From contig CAUVYH020000009.1 in the NCBI GenBank assembly GCA_963556065.3, positions 76,309-140,308 of the forward strand: a stretch of 64,000 bases of DNA. The letters run 5' to 3'. Source of the DNA: JBAXTE01 sp963556065. Lineage in GTDB: Bacteria; Bacteroidota; Bacteroidia; Bacteroidales; WCHB1-69. Below, one piece after another: positions 16,351 through 25,120 of this stretch (within the stretch, counting starts at the first letter, position 1; each line of letters starts with the position of its first letter). Made by a program: the position numbers and the translations under genes. The notes below the pieces were generated by a model, which saw nothing but the letters and a program-made list of their open reading frames with translations, made no database searches and was not told the DNA's origin.

Positions 16351-18387
16351 CTATTTAACCACTACAATCTTCATCATTTCTTTCTGCTGGCCGATTTCAG
16401 AAGTAAAGCGGACAAAATAGCATCCGTTATCCAAAGAGATTGCATTCACTTCCTGATTTACCATAGAAACAGCTTGTTTGAAGACGATTTTTCCACATAA
16501 ATCAATAATTTCAAGGGTACTTAAATCATCAGAACCTAGTTGAACCGTAAAAGTCCCGTTGCATGGATTTGGAAAAATATTGATTTCCGGATTTTCCAAA
16601 GTTAGTTGATTGTCAATGCCTACCACTTGAGTATTCGACAATTCCGAAGTATTCCCGGTGATATCCGTGGCCGTGACAAATTCTGTGGGCAAAAGACCGG
16701 TGGTGATATAACTCCATTCTCCGGCACTGTTGGTCGTTGTTCTTCCTACATATCGTTGGGCATGGCTTCCTGTAGAAATATTGCTTGCAAACAATTCGAT
16801 GGTAATTCCCTGATTTCCGCCATCACAAGTGTGGTCAATCGTGCCATGAATGGTCGTAGAACCTGAATTATAATCGGAGGAAGCAATCACTGGAGCGTTC
16901 ATCAGGTTGTTCGGTCCTGAATCGCAATCCCCGGCATCGTTTGCCGTCGCTCCGATGGGATACAAATCAATTCCGATGCTTCCATTACTGAAAATTTTGT
17001 TTTCAGTAAACCGGTTGTATTTGGAGGAATCGGTCATCACACTAATTCCGCTAGTGCCATTAAACGCAATCGTGTTCCCTTTCCCTTCCAACCCGATTTG
17101 GTTGTATTTGGGACCTTCCGCAATCCGAACCCCGTCAAAGTTGTTCCCGAAATTCGAAACCCCGGAAAAATCGGTGCCGATATAATTCCGGATAATGATG
17201 TTGCTGTCGGTACCTCCGATATGAAGATCAATCCCGTTTTGCGAATTTCCTGAAATTACGTTGCTGTCGATAAAATGACGATAAGTTGGGCCATCAATTA
17301 CAATTCCATTGGCATTGGCCAATTTAGCGGTACAATTGAAATTTAGCCCGATGATGTTACCGATAATCGAGTCAAATTGAGTCTGTGGGTTATACAAAAA
17401 GATTCCATAGCCGGAATTTCCGGAAATCAAGTTTTGAGCCCCCGAAGCATAACCGCCAACCATATTGCCATGGGCGCCGTCATCGCAAAGAACGCCATAA
17501 GTGTTCGGAATAGCAATGTTCCCGGTGATATCCGTGCCGATATAGTTTCCAACCACCCGATTCTGGGCGCAACCGGCTCCGAAAATCGGGATACCATAAG
17601 CATCGTTCCCCGACACATAATTTCGCGATGCCGAATTATATCCGCCAATCAAATTGTTGCAGGAAGTGCCTTCAATGCTGACCCCGTCGTAATTTTTAAC
17701 CGCACCGTTCCCGGCTCGGTTTAGCCCCACATAATTGCCTTTTACGATATTGTTGTTGGAATTCACGATCCGGATTCCGCAGTGCGTATTGCCTGAAAAA
17801 ATATTCCGTTCCGCAACGGTTTCCCCTCCGATAATGTTATCATGAGGTCCGCTTAAAAGCTCTATTCCATGCGTGTTCGACAACGTATCGGTCGCATTGA
17901 AATTGCAGCCGATGTAATTGCCCACAATGATGTTATTTGCCGAACCTGATCCTGAAATTTCGATACCCACGGTAAAGCCCCCGATAATAAAACCTTTAAT
18001 CACATTATTTGAAGCATTGTAAAGATGAAAGGCAAAATCGGAACCGTAGAGATGTTTCCCATCTATGCAAATTTCCGGGCCATTGACATTCGTGTTGCCC
18101 CCAAAAGTGGTTTGGGTGGTCCCATCGATGGTGATACTGCTTTGTGTGATGAATGGCAACGTGCTTTGAGGTGTAATCGTCCAAATTCCTTTTCCGCTAT
18201 CGTAATTTGGATCCGAAGCGGGAATGTTAAAAACGATGGAATTCGGCCCAGGCATGGCGTTCGCGTATGTTAAAGCATCCCTAAGAGAGCCCGATCCGCT
18301 GTCCCCAGTATTTATCACGGTAAAAACAGTAGCGTTAACACCCGTACTCAAAAGCATTAATAATATAAATAGTTTTACTGATTTCAT
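16351..18387 (-). CDS. Secreted right-handed parallel beta-helix protein with T9SS sorting domain (short paralogue)
   Basis: The 678-residue protein begins with a signal peptide (1-19). A CSLREA-like start follows (VFTVINTGDSGSGSLRDAL), then about ten degenerate coils of some 40-45 residues built on the pattern N-x-I-x-GNYIG ... GNxxGGYxxxxxNxISGN (about 120-480). This pattern is typical of right-handed parallel beta-helices, as in surface adhesins or polysaccharide-active enzymes. A bacterial Ig-like segment covers about 490-590, and a T9SS type A domain (INIFPNPCNGTFTVQL ... NGCYFVRF) ends the protein. The catalytic residues of pectin lyases are not identifiable. It is a tandem paralogue of the 991-residue gene just upstream on the same strand, 13 bp away. 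Confidence 0.85.
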   Translation of the reverse strand: MKSVKLFILLMLLSTGVNATVFTVINTGDSGSGSLRDALTYANAMPGPNSIVFNIPASDPNYDSGKGIWTITPQSTLPFITQSSITIDGTTQTTFGGNTNVNGPEICIDGKHLYGSDFAFHLYNASNNVIKGFIIGGFTVGIEISGSGSANNIIVGNYIGCNFNATDTLSNTHGIELLSGPHDNIIGGETVAERNIFSGNTHCGIRIVNSNNNIVKGNYVGLNRAGNGAVKNYDGVSIEGTSCNNLIGGYNSASRNYVSGNDAYGIPIFGAGCAQNRVVGNYIGTDITGNIAIPNTYGVLCDDGAHGNMVGGYASGAQNLISGNSGYGIFLYNPQTQFDSIIGNIIGLNFNCTAKLANANGIVIDGPTYRHFIDSNVISGNSQNGIDLHIGGTDSNIIIRNYIGTDFSGVSNFGNNFDGVRIAEGPKYNQIGLEGKGNTIAFNGTSGISVMTDSSKYNRFTENKIFSNGSIGIDLYPIGATANDAGDCDSGPNNLMNAPVIASSDYNSGSTTIHGTIDHTCDGGNQGITIELFASNISTGSHAQRYVGRTTTNSAGEWSYITTGLLPTEFVTATDITGNTSELSNTQVVGIDNQLTLENPEINIFPNPCNGTFTVQLGSDDLSTLEIIDLCGKIVFKQAVSMVNQEVNAISLDNGCYFVRFTSEIGQQKEMMKIVVVK

Positions 18388-18400
18388 ATCTTGGCTGTAC

Positions 18401-21376
18401 TTAGTTTTTAATAAATTTCAAAGTCTTTTCCATCCGCTGATCCCGGGCGATTTTCACATAGTACATTCCCTGTTTCAGATGCAAGTAATCCACGTTAAAG
18501 GTAAACCGATTTTCGCCCTGCATTGCTGTTTGATCATACAAATCGGCAACCTTCTTCCCATCTACGGAATAGATTGAAATAAGCAGATCAGAAGGTTTGT
18601 CAAGTGCGTATGATAATGTAAATGTGTTGTTTACCGGCATTGGATAGATATTGAAGTCGTCTGACTGAGAAATAGTCGGAACTCCAACCGTGATCGATTG
18701 AATTGTATTAAATTCGGAAGTATTTCCCATTGTGTCGGTTGCCGTTGCCGTAATCACATCGGCAGAAGAGATCAGATTCGTACTGAAACTCCACGTTCCA
18801 TTAGGATTTACAAGCGTGGAACCGATGTATTCAATTGCCCCGCCATGATGTAAGAAATTATTATTGTTGGATTTGAAAATCTCCACTTTTACATTTGCCG
18901 GGTTCAAAAAATCCAATGTTCCGTTGATTTGGGTAGTTTGTCCCACATTAACAGCACTGATAATTGTCGGATAATTCATCAGATTGTTGGCTCCATTATC
19001 TGCATCGTTGGCATCGTTGACATTGACTCCGTATGGATACAAATCGATATCCAGAATCTGGTTGTTGTAAATTCTGTTCTCGGAAATCCTATTCCAGCGA
19101 CAATCGGCATCATTAACCACAACGCCTGCAGTATCATGATTTGCAATGATATTTCCCAAACCAACGCCCCCGATATTATTGTGGCACGAACCTACGGTGA
19201 TCACAATTCCGGCATTTCCACTTGGAACTGGAGATGAAGCATCAGCGTTCACGCCCATTTTGTTTCTGGTGATCGAATTGTTATTACTGTGTTCGAAAAC
19301 GACAATTCCAAATGAATTATTTCCGCTGATTAGATTTGTGTCAATGATGTTGTTCCCCGATTTGGTAGAGATTCCAATTCCAATGTCATTAGGAATCGGA
19401 TTGTTTCCGGTATTGTCTGTGCCGATATAGTTTCCAATGATCTGATTGTACATGGTGCCGGTATCCGCCAGTAAAATTCCATCAAAGGTGTTTCCCGAGA
19501 AGATGTTTTTATCCGCAGAATTTTCACCACCAATGATGTTGTATTTTGTTCCGCCACCTAACAAGATCCCGCTTTGATTGGGCACGGCAACTGTTCCGGT
19601 GGCATTGGTGCCGAAATAATTTCCAGCAACCACGTTGGAGTCGCTTCCCGTGGTTACGATGAACATCCCGTAAGCTTTATTCCCCGAAAGCACATTGTTG
19701 ATAAACGGATTGTGGTTCGACCCGCCATCCACGCATATTCCGGTGGCATTAGGCATGGACGTGTTCCCGGTGGCATCCACCCCGATATAATTGCCAATTG
19801 TAGCGTTGTACGACGAATTGCCATAAAGATCGTGGCCATAGACGCGGTTTCCCGAAATCACATTCCGATCTCCGGCATTATAACCTCCGGCCACATTATG
19901 TTTTGCATTGGAGTTGAAATAAAGTCCATTGGCTTGAACCAACGAGTCATTAGGATATTTTAATGGCAACAATCCGGTGGCATCCGGCCCGATATAATTC
20001 CCTTTGATGGTATTGCTGTCCGAAGATTCGATACAAAGTCCCATTTCTAAATTCCCGGAAATCACATTCCTTTCTGCAGTCGTAGAACCCCCGATAATGT
20101 TGCTATTGGAATTACTTTTCAGATAAACTCCGGTATAATTACTTAATATTTTATTCCCATTTGCACCAATTCCAATGTAATTCCCCTTAATGGTGTTGTT
20201 TCGGGTTCCGGAATAAGCCAAGGCAATACCCGCCAACCGATTCCCTGAAATGATATTCCGTTCTCCGGCGACACTTCCTCCAATCACCGTTAACGAGGAT
20301 CCGCTAATTAAAATTCCATTCCCGTTTGGAATCGTGTCATCGGCTAAATTATTGGTGCCGATATAATTTCCTTTGATGGTGTTTTGGGTGGCATCGGCTC
20401 CCATAATTGCAATTCCACTTTCCTTGTTACCGGAGATGATATTGCGTTCCGCCACAGTTGAGCCGCCGATGGTATTGTTGTGAGAATAATTCAGGGCAAT
20501 TCCATAAAAATTCGGCACCGAATCCGTTGAAACGAGTCCGTTTTGGTTTATCCCGATATAATTCCCTTTAATGATATTGCTGTACGAAACGGCAGAATTA
20601 ATGGCGATTCCGGCATATTTATTTCCCGAAATCAGGTTTCTCGTGGCCACTACAGTTCCGCCGATGGTATTGCTATACGAAGAATCGATGGCAATGCCGT
20701 TGTAGTTTGGAATCGCAACCAAACCAGTTCTGTCCACTCCTATTTTATTTCCGATGATCGTATTCAACGCTGAATTTTTTATGGCAATTCCTGCAATATA
20801 ATTCCCGGATATGATATTGTCCCGGATGATATTTCCCGTTAATTCGGTTAGAATTGCAACTCCATAACTATTCGAATCAGCAGCCGTGGCATTGTAGTTT
20901 GTACCGAGATAACAATCAGAAACGATACAACTACCACTTGGATAGGTCTCATACTTGGTTATTGCAACACCAGCCTGAAAACCGTTGATAATAAACCCTT
21001 TCGCCACACCACCCGAAAGTGGAAAGCACAATCCATATACCAGATTTGTGGTCGAGCGGATGCAAATTTCAGGACCATCCGGATTCGTGTTCCCCGGTTG
21101 CGAAGTACCGTCAATCACCACAGAAAGACTTTGCACCAAAGGCAATGCAGTGGCCAGGGTGATTGTAAAAACTCCGGTCGTCGCATTATAATTTGGGTCG
21201 GAAATGGGTATGTTGAATTTAATGGAATCCGCATCCATCGGATTGGAATTCGCAGAATTAATGGCCTCCCTCAATGAACCGGCTCCGGAATCGGCCGTAT
21301 TGGTAACTGTAAACACGGCAGAAAAGGAAAATTGCACCAATAAAATGGCTAATAACAACAATGTAAACTTCTTCAT
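18401..21376 (-). CDS. Secreted right-handed parallel beta-helix protein with T9SS sorting domain (long paralogue)
   Basis: The 991-residue protein begins with a signal peptide (MKKFTLLLLAILLVQFSFSA). A CSLREA-like start follows (VFTVTNTADSGAGSLREAI), then some sixteen coils of about 45 residues with the recurring text GNYIG, TIGGSTVAERNIISGN and PNxxGI (about 130-800). The end has an Ig-like stretch and a T9SS type A domain (DDFNIYPMPVNNTFTLSY ... QGMYYVKIARDQRMEKTLKFIKN). It is very likely exported through T9SS to the cell surface. It shares both ends and the repeat pattern with the downstream 678-residue gene, so the two arose by duplication and differ in coil number. Function could be adhesion or polysaccharide binding (inference). 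Confidence 0.87.
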   Translation of the reverse strand: MKKFTLLLLAILLVQFSFSAVFTVTNTADSGAGSLREAINSANSNPMDADSIKFNIPISDPNYNATTGVFTITLATALPLVQSLSVVIDGTSQPGNTNPDGPEICIRSTTNLVYGLCFPLSGGVAKGFIINGFQAGVAITKYETYPSGSCIVSDCYLGTNYNATAADSNSYGVAILTELTGNIIRDNIISGNYIAGIAIKNSALNTIIGNKIGVDRTGLVAIPNYNGIAIDSSYSNTIGGTVVATRNLISGNKYAGIAINSAVSYSNIIKGNYIGINQNGLVSTDSVPNFYGIALNYSHNNTIGGSTVAERNIISGNKESGIAIMGADATQNTIKGNYIGTNNLADDTIPNGNGILISGSSLTVIGGSVAGERNIISGNRLAGIALAYSGTRNNTIKGNYIGIGANGNKILSNYTGVYLKSNSNSNIIGGSTTAERNVISGNLEMGLCIESSDSNTIKGNYIGPDATGLLPLKYPNDSLVQANGLYFNSNAKHNVAGGYNAGDRNVISGNRVYGHDLYGNSSYNATIGNYIGVDATGNTSMPNATGICVDGGSNHNPFINNVLSGNKAYGMFIVTTGSDSNVVAGNYFGTNATGTVAVPNQSGILLGGGTKYNIIGGENSADKNIFSGNTFDGILLADTGTMYNQIIGNYIGTDNTGNNPIPNDIGIGISTKSGNNIIDTNLISGNNSFGIVVFEHSNNNSITRNKMGVNADASSPVPSGNAGIVITVGSCHNNIGGVGLGNIIANHDTAGVVVNDADCRWNRISENRIYNNQILDIDLYPYGVNVNDANDADNGANNLMNYPTIISAVNVGQTTQINGTLDFLNPANVKVEIFKSNNNNFLHHGGAIEYIGSTLVNPNGTWSFSTNLISSADVITATATDTMGNTSEFNTIQSITVGVPTISQSDDFNIYPMPVNNTFTLSYALDKPSDLLISIYSVDGKKVADLYDQTAMQGENRFTFNVDYLHLKQGMYYVKIARDQRMEKTLKFIKN

Positions 21377-21464
21377 AACTTTTGCTTTTGTGAATAGTAT
21401 GAGACAAATATAACTATTTATTTATAAACTGTTGGAAATATATAGAAGAGGGGGGATAGGTGAT

Positions 21465-21660
21465 AGGTCCCGAAAAATAAAAATCTTTGATTTTTCAATT
21501 TTTCGTGGATCCTCGAAAAAAGATGAAATCGAAGATTTCTGTTTTTTCGGGATTGATGAGTTGATCGCAATGCGACTTATGTCTAGTTCGTTTTTCACTT
21601 TTTACTTTCGGGCTTTTAACTTTTAACTGATCTCGGGTTTCCCCATAAACTTATAAACCC
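21465..21660. repeat. Hairpin-containing direct repeat, copy 2
   Basis: This is the second copy of the repeat at 16105-16336, in the same orientation. Its inverted arms are at 21468-21493 and 21526-21552 with a shorter loop, followed by the same T-rich tail and CATAAACTTATAAACC. It lies in the 346-bp gap between the beta-helix gene and the subtilase. Apart from the promoter at 21679, nothing else is seen in that gap. Confidence 0.7.
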
Positions 21661-21678
21661 GAAATTAATTAAAATATG

Positions 21679-21686
21679 TATCTTTG
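21679..21686 (+). promoter_or_regulatory. -7 promoter element for the subtilase gene (TATCTTTG)
   Basis: TATCTTTG matches TAnnTTTG and lies 36 bp before the ATG at 21723. It overlaps the extended start at 21684, which is therefore unlikely to be used. Confidence 0.55.
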
Positions 21687-21722
21687 CCTCATAATGATTG
21701 CTACTTCAAAATCAATAAATAC

Positions 21723-23357
21723 ATGAAAAAATTAATTACGATACTATTCCTTTTTACTACAACAATCGGGTTTTCGCAGGAGAGCTATTTTGTATTCTTT
21801 AAGGACAAATCGGGCTCGCAATTTGATCCGATCTCCTATTTCGATGCAAAAGCTTTGGAACGGAAAGTCATGTTTGGAATTTTCATTTCGGACAGCACCG
21901 ACTACCCTGTAAACACATTTTATGTAAGAGAAGTGCAAAATCGAGTAAAATCATTGGATATGGTAAGTCGTTGGTTCAACTGCGCTTCAGTGGTTGCAAC
22001 AACGGCTCAAATCGAAACAGTTAGTCAGTTCCCTTTTGTAAGCAAAGTCATGTTGATCAACACTCAAGGCCAAATGACTCATTTCCCAATGAAAAACAAA
22101 GAAGAGGAGGGCGAAGAAAACAACAATTTAGCTAAAAGACAATGGATGCGAATGCAGGGAGACCTGTTTATCCAAAAAGGAATTACCGGTAAAGGGATTC
22201 GTATTGCCATTTTCGATGGCGGGTTCCCAGAAGTGGATACACATCCTGCATTTGAACATGTCCGTAAGGAAAATAGAATTCTCAAGACCTTTGATTTCAC
22301 CCAGAAAAAAGAGTTCGTTTATGCGTATAACAGCCATGGACTTGCCACTTTTTCAGATATAGCAGGCATTGTAGACAGTGTGAATTTTGGTTTGGGCACC
22401 GGCGCCGAGTTTTTGTTGGCCCGCACCGAAGTGAATACCGAACCTTTCGCCGAAGAGCAATACTGGCTGGCTGCCGCAGAATGGGCCGACAAAAACGGAG
22501 CCCATATCATCAGCAGTTCATTGGGGTATACGAAGGATCGATATTTTCCCGAACAGATGGACGGACAACATAGTTTGGTGTCTAAAGCGGCAAATATGGC
22601 CGCTTCAAAAGGGATGCTGGTGATAAACGCCATGGGAAATGACGGGGATAGCAAATGGAAAGCCCTGAGCACTCCCGCCGATGCCGATAGTATTTTATCA
22701 GTGGGAGGTATTGATCCCCAAACAGACATACACATCAATTTCAGTTCATTTGGTCCCACAAAGGATGGCAGACTAAAGCCGAATGTGTGTGCGTATGGAG
22801 TTGCTTATGTAGCTACACCGAGTGGGCAAACATCCATAGAATCGGGGACTTCTTTTTCGACGCCGCTGGTTGCGGGATTTGCAGCATGTGCTTGGCAAAC
22901 CAGAATGGGAACAAACAATATGGAAATGAAATCCGCAATCGAGCACTCTGGTGACCTGTTCCCCTATTACGATTATGCGCATGGATATGGAGTTCCCCAA
23001 GCATCCTACTTTACAGGCAATAACAAGTCGGAAAATAAAAATGACGCTTATACTTTTAAAATCGAGGATGATGAAGTAAAAGTCATTTATTTAACTCCGA
23101 TAGACAGCACTCAAAGCAGTGTGTTGAAAGCGAAGGCTCCCATTTACAATAATGAACGTGCTGAATCTTATGTGGATAAAAAACCGACCCATTATCTATA
23201 TTATCACATAGCGAAACCCGATGGAAAACTGGCTAGATATGGCGTTATTTATGTGTATTCCAAAAATCCACTATCCATTCCGTTGTCTGAAATCCCGGCA
23301 GGATATACTTTAAGAATTGCTTATCAGAATGATTTTCAGGAATGGAAACGACCTTAA
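21723..23357 (+). CDS. Secreted subtilisin-like serine protease (S8 family)
   Basis: This 544-residue exported protease has a signal peptide (MKKLITILFLFTTTIGFSQ) and a propeptide-like region to about 140. The S8 catalytic triad is D165 (IAIFDGGFP), H205 (NSHGLATFSDIAG) and S377 (SGTSFSTPLVAG), with the oxyanion Asn expected in VINAMGNDGD. The catalytic set looks complete. The C-terminal 90 residues form a beta-rich domain without a clear T9SS signature. A gene for a putative outer-membrane protein follows within 24 bp, so the two are probably co-transcribed. Bacteroidota subtilases of this type are usually periplasmic or extracellular proteases. Confidence 0.88.
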   Translation: MKKLITILFLFTTTIGFSQESYFVFFKDKSGSQFDPISYFDAKALERKVMFGIFISDSTDYPVNTFYVREVQNRVKSLDMVSRWFNCASVVATTAQIETVSQFPFVSKVMLINTQGQMTHFPMKNKEEEGEENNNLAKRQWMRMQGDLFIQKGITGKGIRIAIFDGGFPEVDTHPAFEHVRKENRILKTFDFTQKKEFVYAYNSHGLATFSDIAGIVDSVNFGLGTGAEFLLARTEVNTEPFAEEQYWLAAAEWADKNGAHIISSSLGYTKDRYFPEQMDGQHSLVSKAANMAASKGMLVINAMGNDGDSKWKALSTPADADSILSVGGIDPQTDIHINFSSFGPTKDGRLKPNVCAYGVAYVATPSGQTSIESGTSFSTPLVAGFAACAWQTRMGTNNMEMKSAIEHSGDLFPYYDYAHGYGVPQASYFTGNNKSENKNDAYTFKIEDDEVKVIYLTPIDSTQSSVLKAKAPIYNNERAESYVDKKPTHYLYYHIAKPDGKLARYGVIYVYSKNPLSIPLSEIPAGYTLRIAYQNDFQEWKRP

Positions 23358-23381
23358 ATAATGATTAATCAAACAAAAAAT

Positions 23382-24098
23382 ATGAATATAAAAAAATACC
23401 TATTCGTTTTTATTGCACTATTGTTTTCGTCTGCACTTTTTTCGCAGGAAGTACTAATAAATGAGACTCCGGACAGCTTATATTCGGTAAAAAAATGGGG
23501 CCCAAACCGGTCTAACTATATCCATTTTTACGTTGCTTATGGCATGGCTGCGGGATTGCCCGAAGGGAATGCCTTCGACCTCAAATACGGACTTTCGCGG
23601 GAATGGCGGTTTGGATTACGCTACAAACGGAGAATATGCAACCATTATGCGATGGGGCTCGACCTTTCCATAGCCAGCTATCGATATCGTTTTGCGCAAT
23701 ACAGCTCGAAACAGTTCCCCGACTCCCTGCTCCACGATAAGGAATATCTGCAGTTGCCAACCGTTGGACTGGAATATTATAACCGGATCAATTTTGGCAG
23801 AAGGGGTGACAAAATCGGAAACTATTTGGACTTTGGCGCTTATGCAACTTATACTTACAGCGCTTCGCTCACCTACAATGACAAATTAACGACCCCATTT
23901 CAGGGGGCTTCAAAAGTAAAAACAGAACTGAGCGAATTGGATTATATCACGGACACCCAATGGGGTTTTAAAGCCCGGTTGGGAAATAACAGATATGTTT
24001 TGTGGGCTTCCTACCGGATGTCCGACTGGCTTAAAACGACCGGTAATCATGTCGATTTGCCCCGCACTACGATTGGTTTGGAAATCGGTCTGTTTTAA
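23382..24098 (+). CDS. Hypothetical outer-membrane beta-barrel-like protein
   Basis: The 238-residue protein has a signal peptide (MNIKKYLFVFIALLFSSALFSQ) and alternating aromatic strands (YIHFYVAYGMAAG, LSREWRFGLRYKRR, LDLSIASYRYRF, YLDFGAYATYTYSASLTYN, YVLWASYRMSDW) ending in TTIGLEIGLF. A terminal Phe is typical of outer-membrane barrels recognised by BAM. The start at 23382 was chosen because it gives a compact signal peptide; an in-frame ATG at 23361 is also possible. It lies directly behind the subtilase gene. The function is unknown. Confidence 0.65.
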   Translation: MNIKKYLFVFIALLFSSALFSQEVLINETPDSLYSVKKWGPNRSNYIHFYVAYGMAAGLPEGNAFDLKYGLSREWRFGLRYKRRICNHYAMGLDLSIASYRYRFAQYSSKQFPDSLLHDKEYLQLPTVGLEYYNRINFGRRGDKIGNYLDFGAYATYTYSASLTYNDKLTTPFQGASKVKTELSELDYITDTQWGFKARLGNNRYVLWASYRMSDWLKTTGNHVDLPRTTIGLEIGLF

Positions 24099-24133
24099 TA
24101 TATTGGAAATCGATTCTAAATGGAACGCGGATG

Positions 24134-24160
24134 CTTCGGCACAGCTCAGCACAAGTGACG
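24134..24160. repeat. Possible short interspersed repeat (CTTCGGCACAGCTCAGCAC type)
   Basis: This 27-bp GC-rich stretch (CTTCGGCACAGCTCAGCAC followed by AAGTGACG) lies between convergent genes. It resembles short intergenic repeats of the form CTTCGnCnnnGCTCAGCnC that recur in many Bacteroidota genomes (from memory, not checked here). Only one copy is in the window. Confidence 0.3.
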
Positions 24161-24235
24161 CAAAAGGTTATGATTCCCGCAGCAAAATAAAGGACTGAAG
24201 AAGTTTTATTTTTAGATGAACTTTAATCACTACTC

Positions 24236-24727
24236 CTATTTACAGTAATTATTTATACAGAGACTATCAAATACGAGCCTATAACAATTAAGTTCCACAT
24301 CCATACCTAAAATACTATCCTTTTGTAATAAGTCTTCTTTTGTAAAGAATATCATTTCTCCGCTTAAATAAACATTAGCATCCTTAGTGGAATTAATTGT
24401 TCTATTTATTTTTCTACTTCTAAATGCACCTAACCGTTTTAATTTATAATATGAAGATTCATAATAATTTGAGCTACCAACTATAGCCCGCCCTTCTTTG
24501 TTATAGATGCTACTTATATAAATGCCATCCCTAATGTAATATATAGCTTTAGATGTGTTATTTCTTATTGTTACTGTTAAATTAATAGTGTCTTTACTTT
24601 GCCTGACACAAGAAAATTTAGCACTTACTCCCTTTATATCAATTTTATATTCTACTTTATTTTGTGAGTAAGCACAAAAATTATTTATGAAAAAAACCAC
24701 AATTACCGAGATCAATAATTTTTTCAT
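24236..24727 (-). CDS. Hypothetical exported protein
   Basis: The 163-residue protein has an N-terminal hydrophobic signal (MKKLLISVIVVFFINNFCAYSQ) and a single beta-rich domain (INLTVTIRNNTSKAIYYIRDG ... VELNCYRLVF). The phrase LTVTIRNNTSKAIYY recalls Ig-like domains that describe unset or ordinary-valued groups, but no family is recognised. Composition is clearly AT-richer than the genes on either side. A -7 element lies upstream. Its end converges on the outer-membrane gene at 24098. Confidence 0.6.
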   Translation of the reverse strand: MKKLLISVIVVFFINNFCAYSQNKVEYKIDIKGVSAKFSCVRQSKDTINLTVTIRNNTSKAIYYIRDGIYISSIYNKEGRAIVGSSNYYESSYYKLKRLGAFRSRKINRTINSTKDANVYLSGEMIFFTKEDLLQKDSILGMDVELNCYRLVFDSLCINNYCK

Positions 24728-24764
24728 TTGCTAAATTGAAGCTTTAAATGCAACTTTACTTATG

Positions 24765-24772
24765 CAAATGTA
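24765..24772 (-). promoter_or_regulatory. -7 promoter element (TACATTTG on the minus strand)
   Basis: On the minus strand TACATTTG matches TAnnTTTG, 37 bp upstream of the ATG of the small exported protein gene at 24727. Confidence 0.4.
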
Positions 24773-24898
24773 ACGACAAAATTTCATTTAAAGTCACGGA
24801 TTTCAATCTTTTTCTTGGGCTATGGTTCAACTTCCCATACTTAGGTGAATTTTTCATTTCACGAACTTATATAATTGTAACAAATTGATTATCAATAA

Positions 24899-24924
24899 GA
24901 TTCCTCGCTGTGGCTCGGAATGAC
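24899..24924. repeat. Interspersed palindrome, family ATTYCTCGC-n4-GCTCGRAATG (copy 1)
   Basis: An imperfect palindrome (ATTCCTCGC ... GCTCGGAATG) sits in the 393-bp gap between the small exported protein and the VWA gene. A related copy, inverted, is at 63858-63883. The rest of the gap holds only the hairpin at 25056-25073 and the promoter at 24765. Confidence 0.5.
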
Positions 24925-25055
24925 AAAACACTGACAATTAGCATGTTACAAAAATATAACGAAGTATTGTAATAGACAAGATTAATAAAGAGCTACGCAA
25001 TCTTATTTTTGCAGGATGCATGGTTAGTAAATATTCACTTGCAACCATAAGACAA

Positions 25056-25073
25056 GAGCCAAAGCGTTGGCTC
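25056..25073 (-). terminator. Hairpin downstream of the VWA gene
   Basis: A perfect 7-bp stem with a 4-nt loop (GAGCCAA-AGCG-TTGGCTC) lies 48 bp after the VWA gene stop. It is nested inside a second inverted repeat (ACCATAAG 25044-25051 / CTTATGGT 25098-25105). There is no strong U-tract, so termination is plausible but not certain. Confidence 0.4.
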
Positions 25074-25120
25074 CGGCCCTTCTCGTTGGGATTAAAACTT
25101 ATGGTAAGGTAGATCTGCTT

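Noticed and set aside
18401..21376. Regular DNA repeats suggestive of a CRISPR array
   Set aside because: The periodicity of about 135 bp comes from beta-helix coils within one long reading frame; repeats are degenerate and there are no spacers.
8391..24098. Polysaccharide utilisation locus
   Set aside because: No SusC/SusD pair or glycoside hydrolase was seen; the secreted proteins are proteases, beta-helix and FISUMP proteins.
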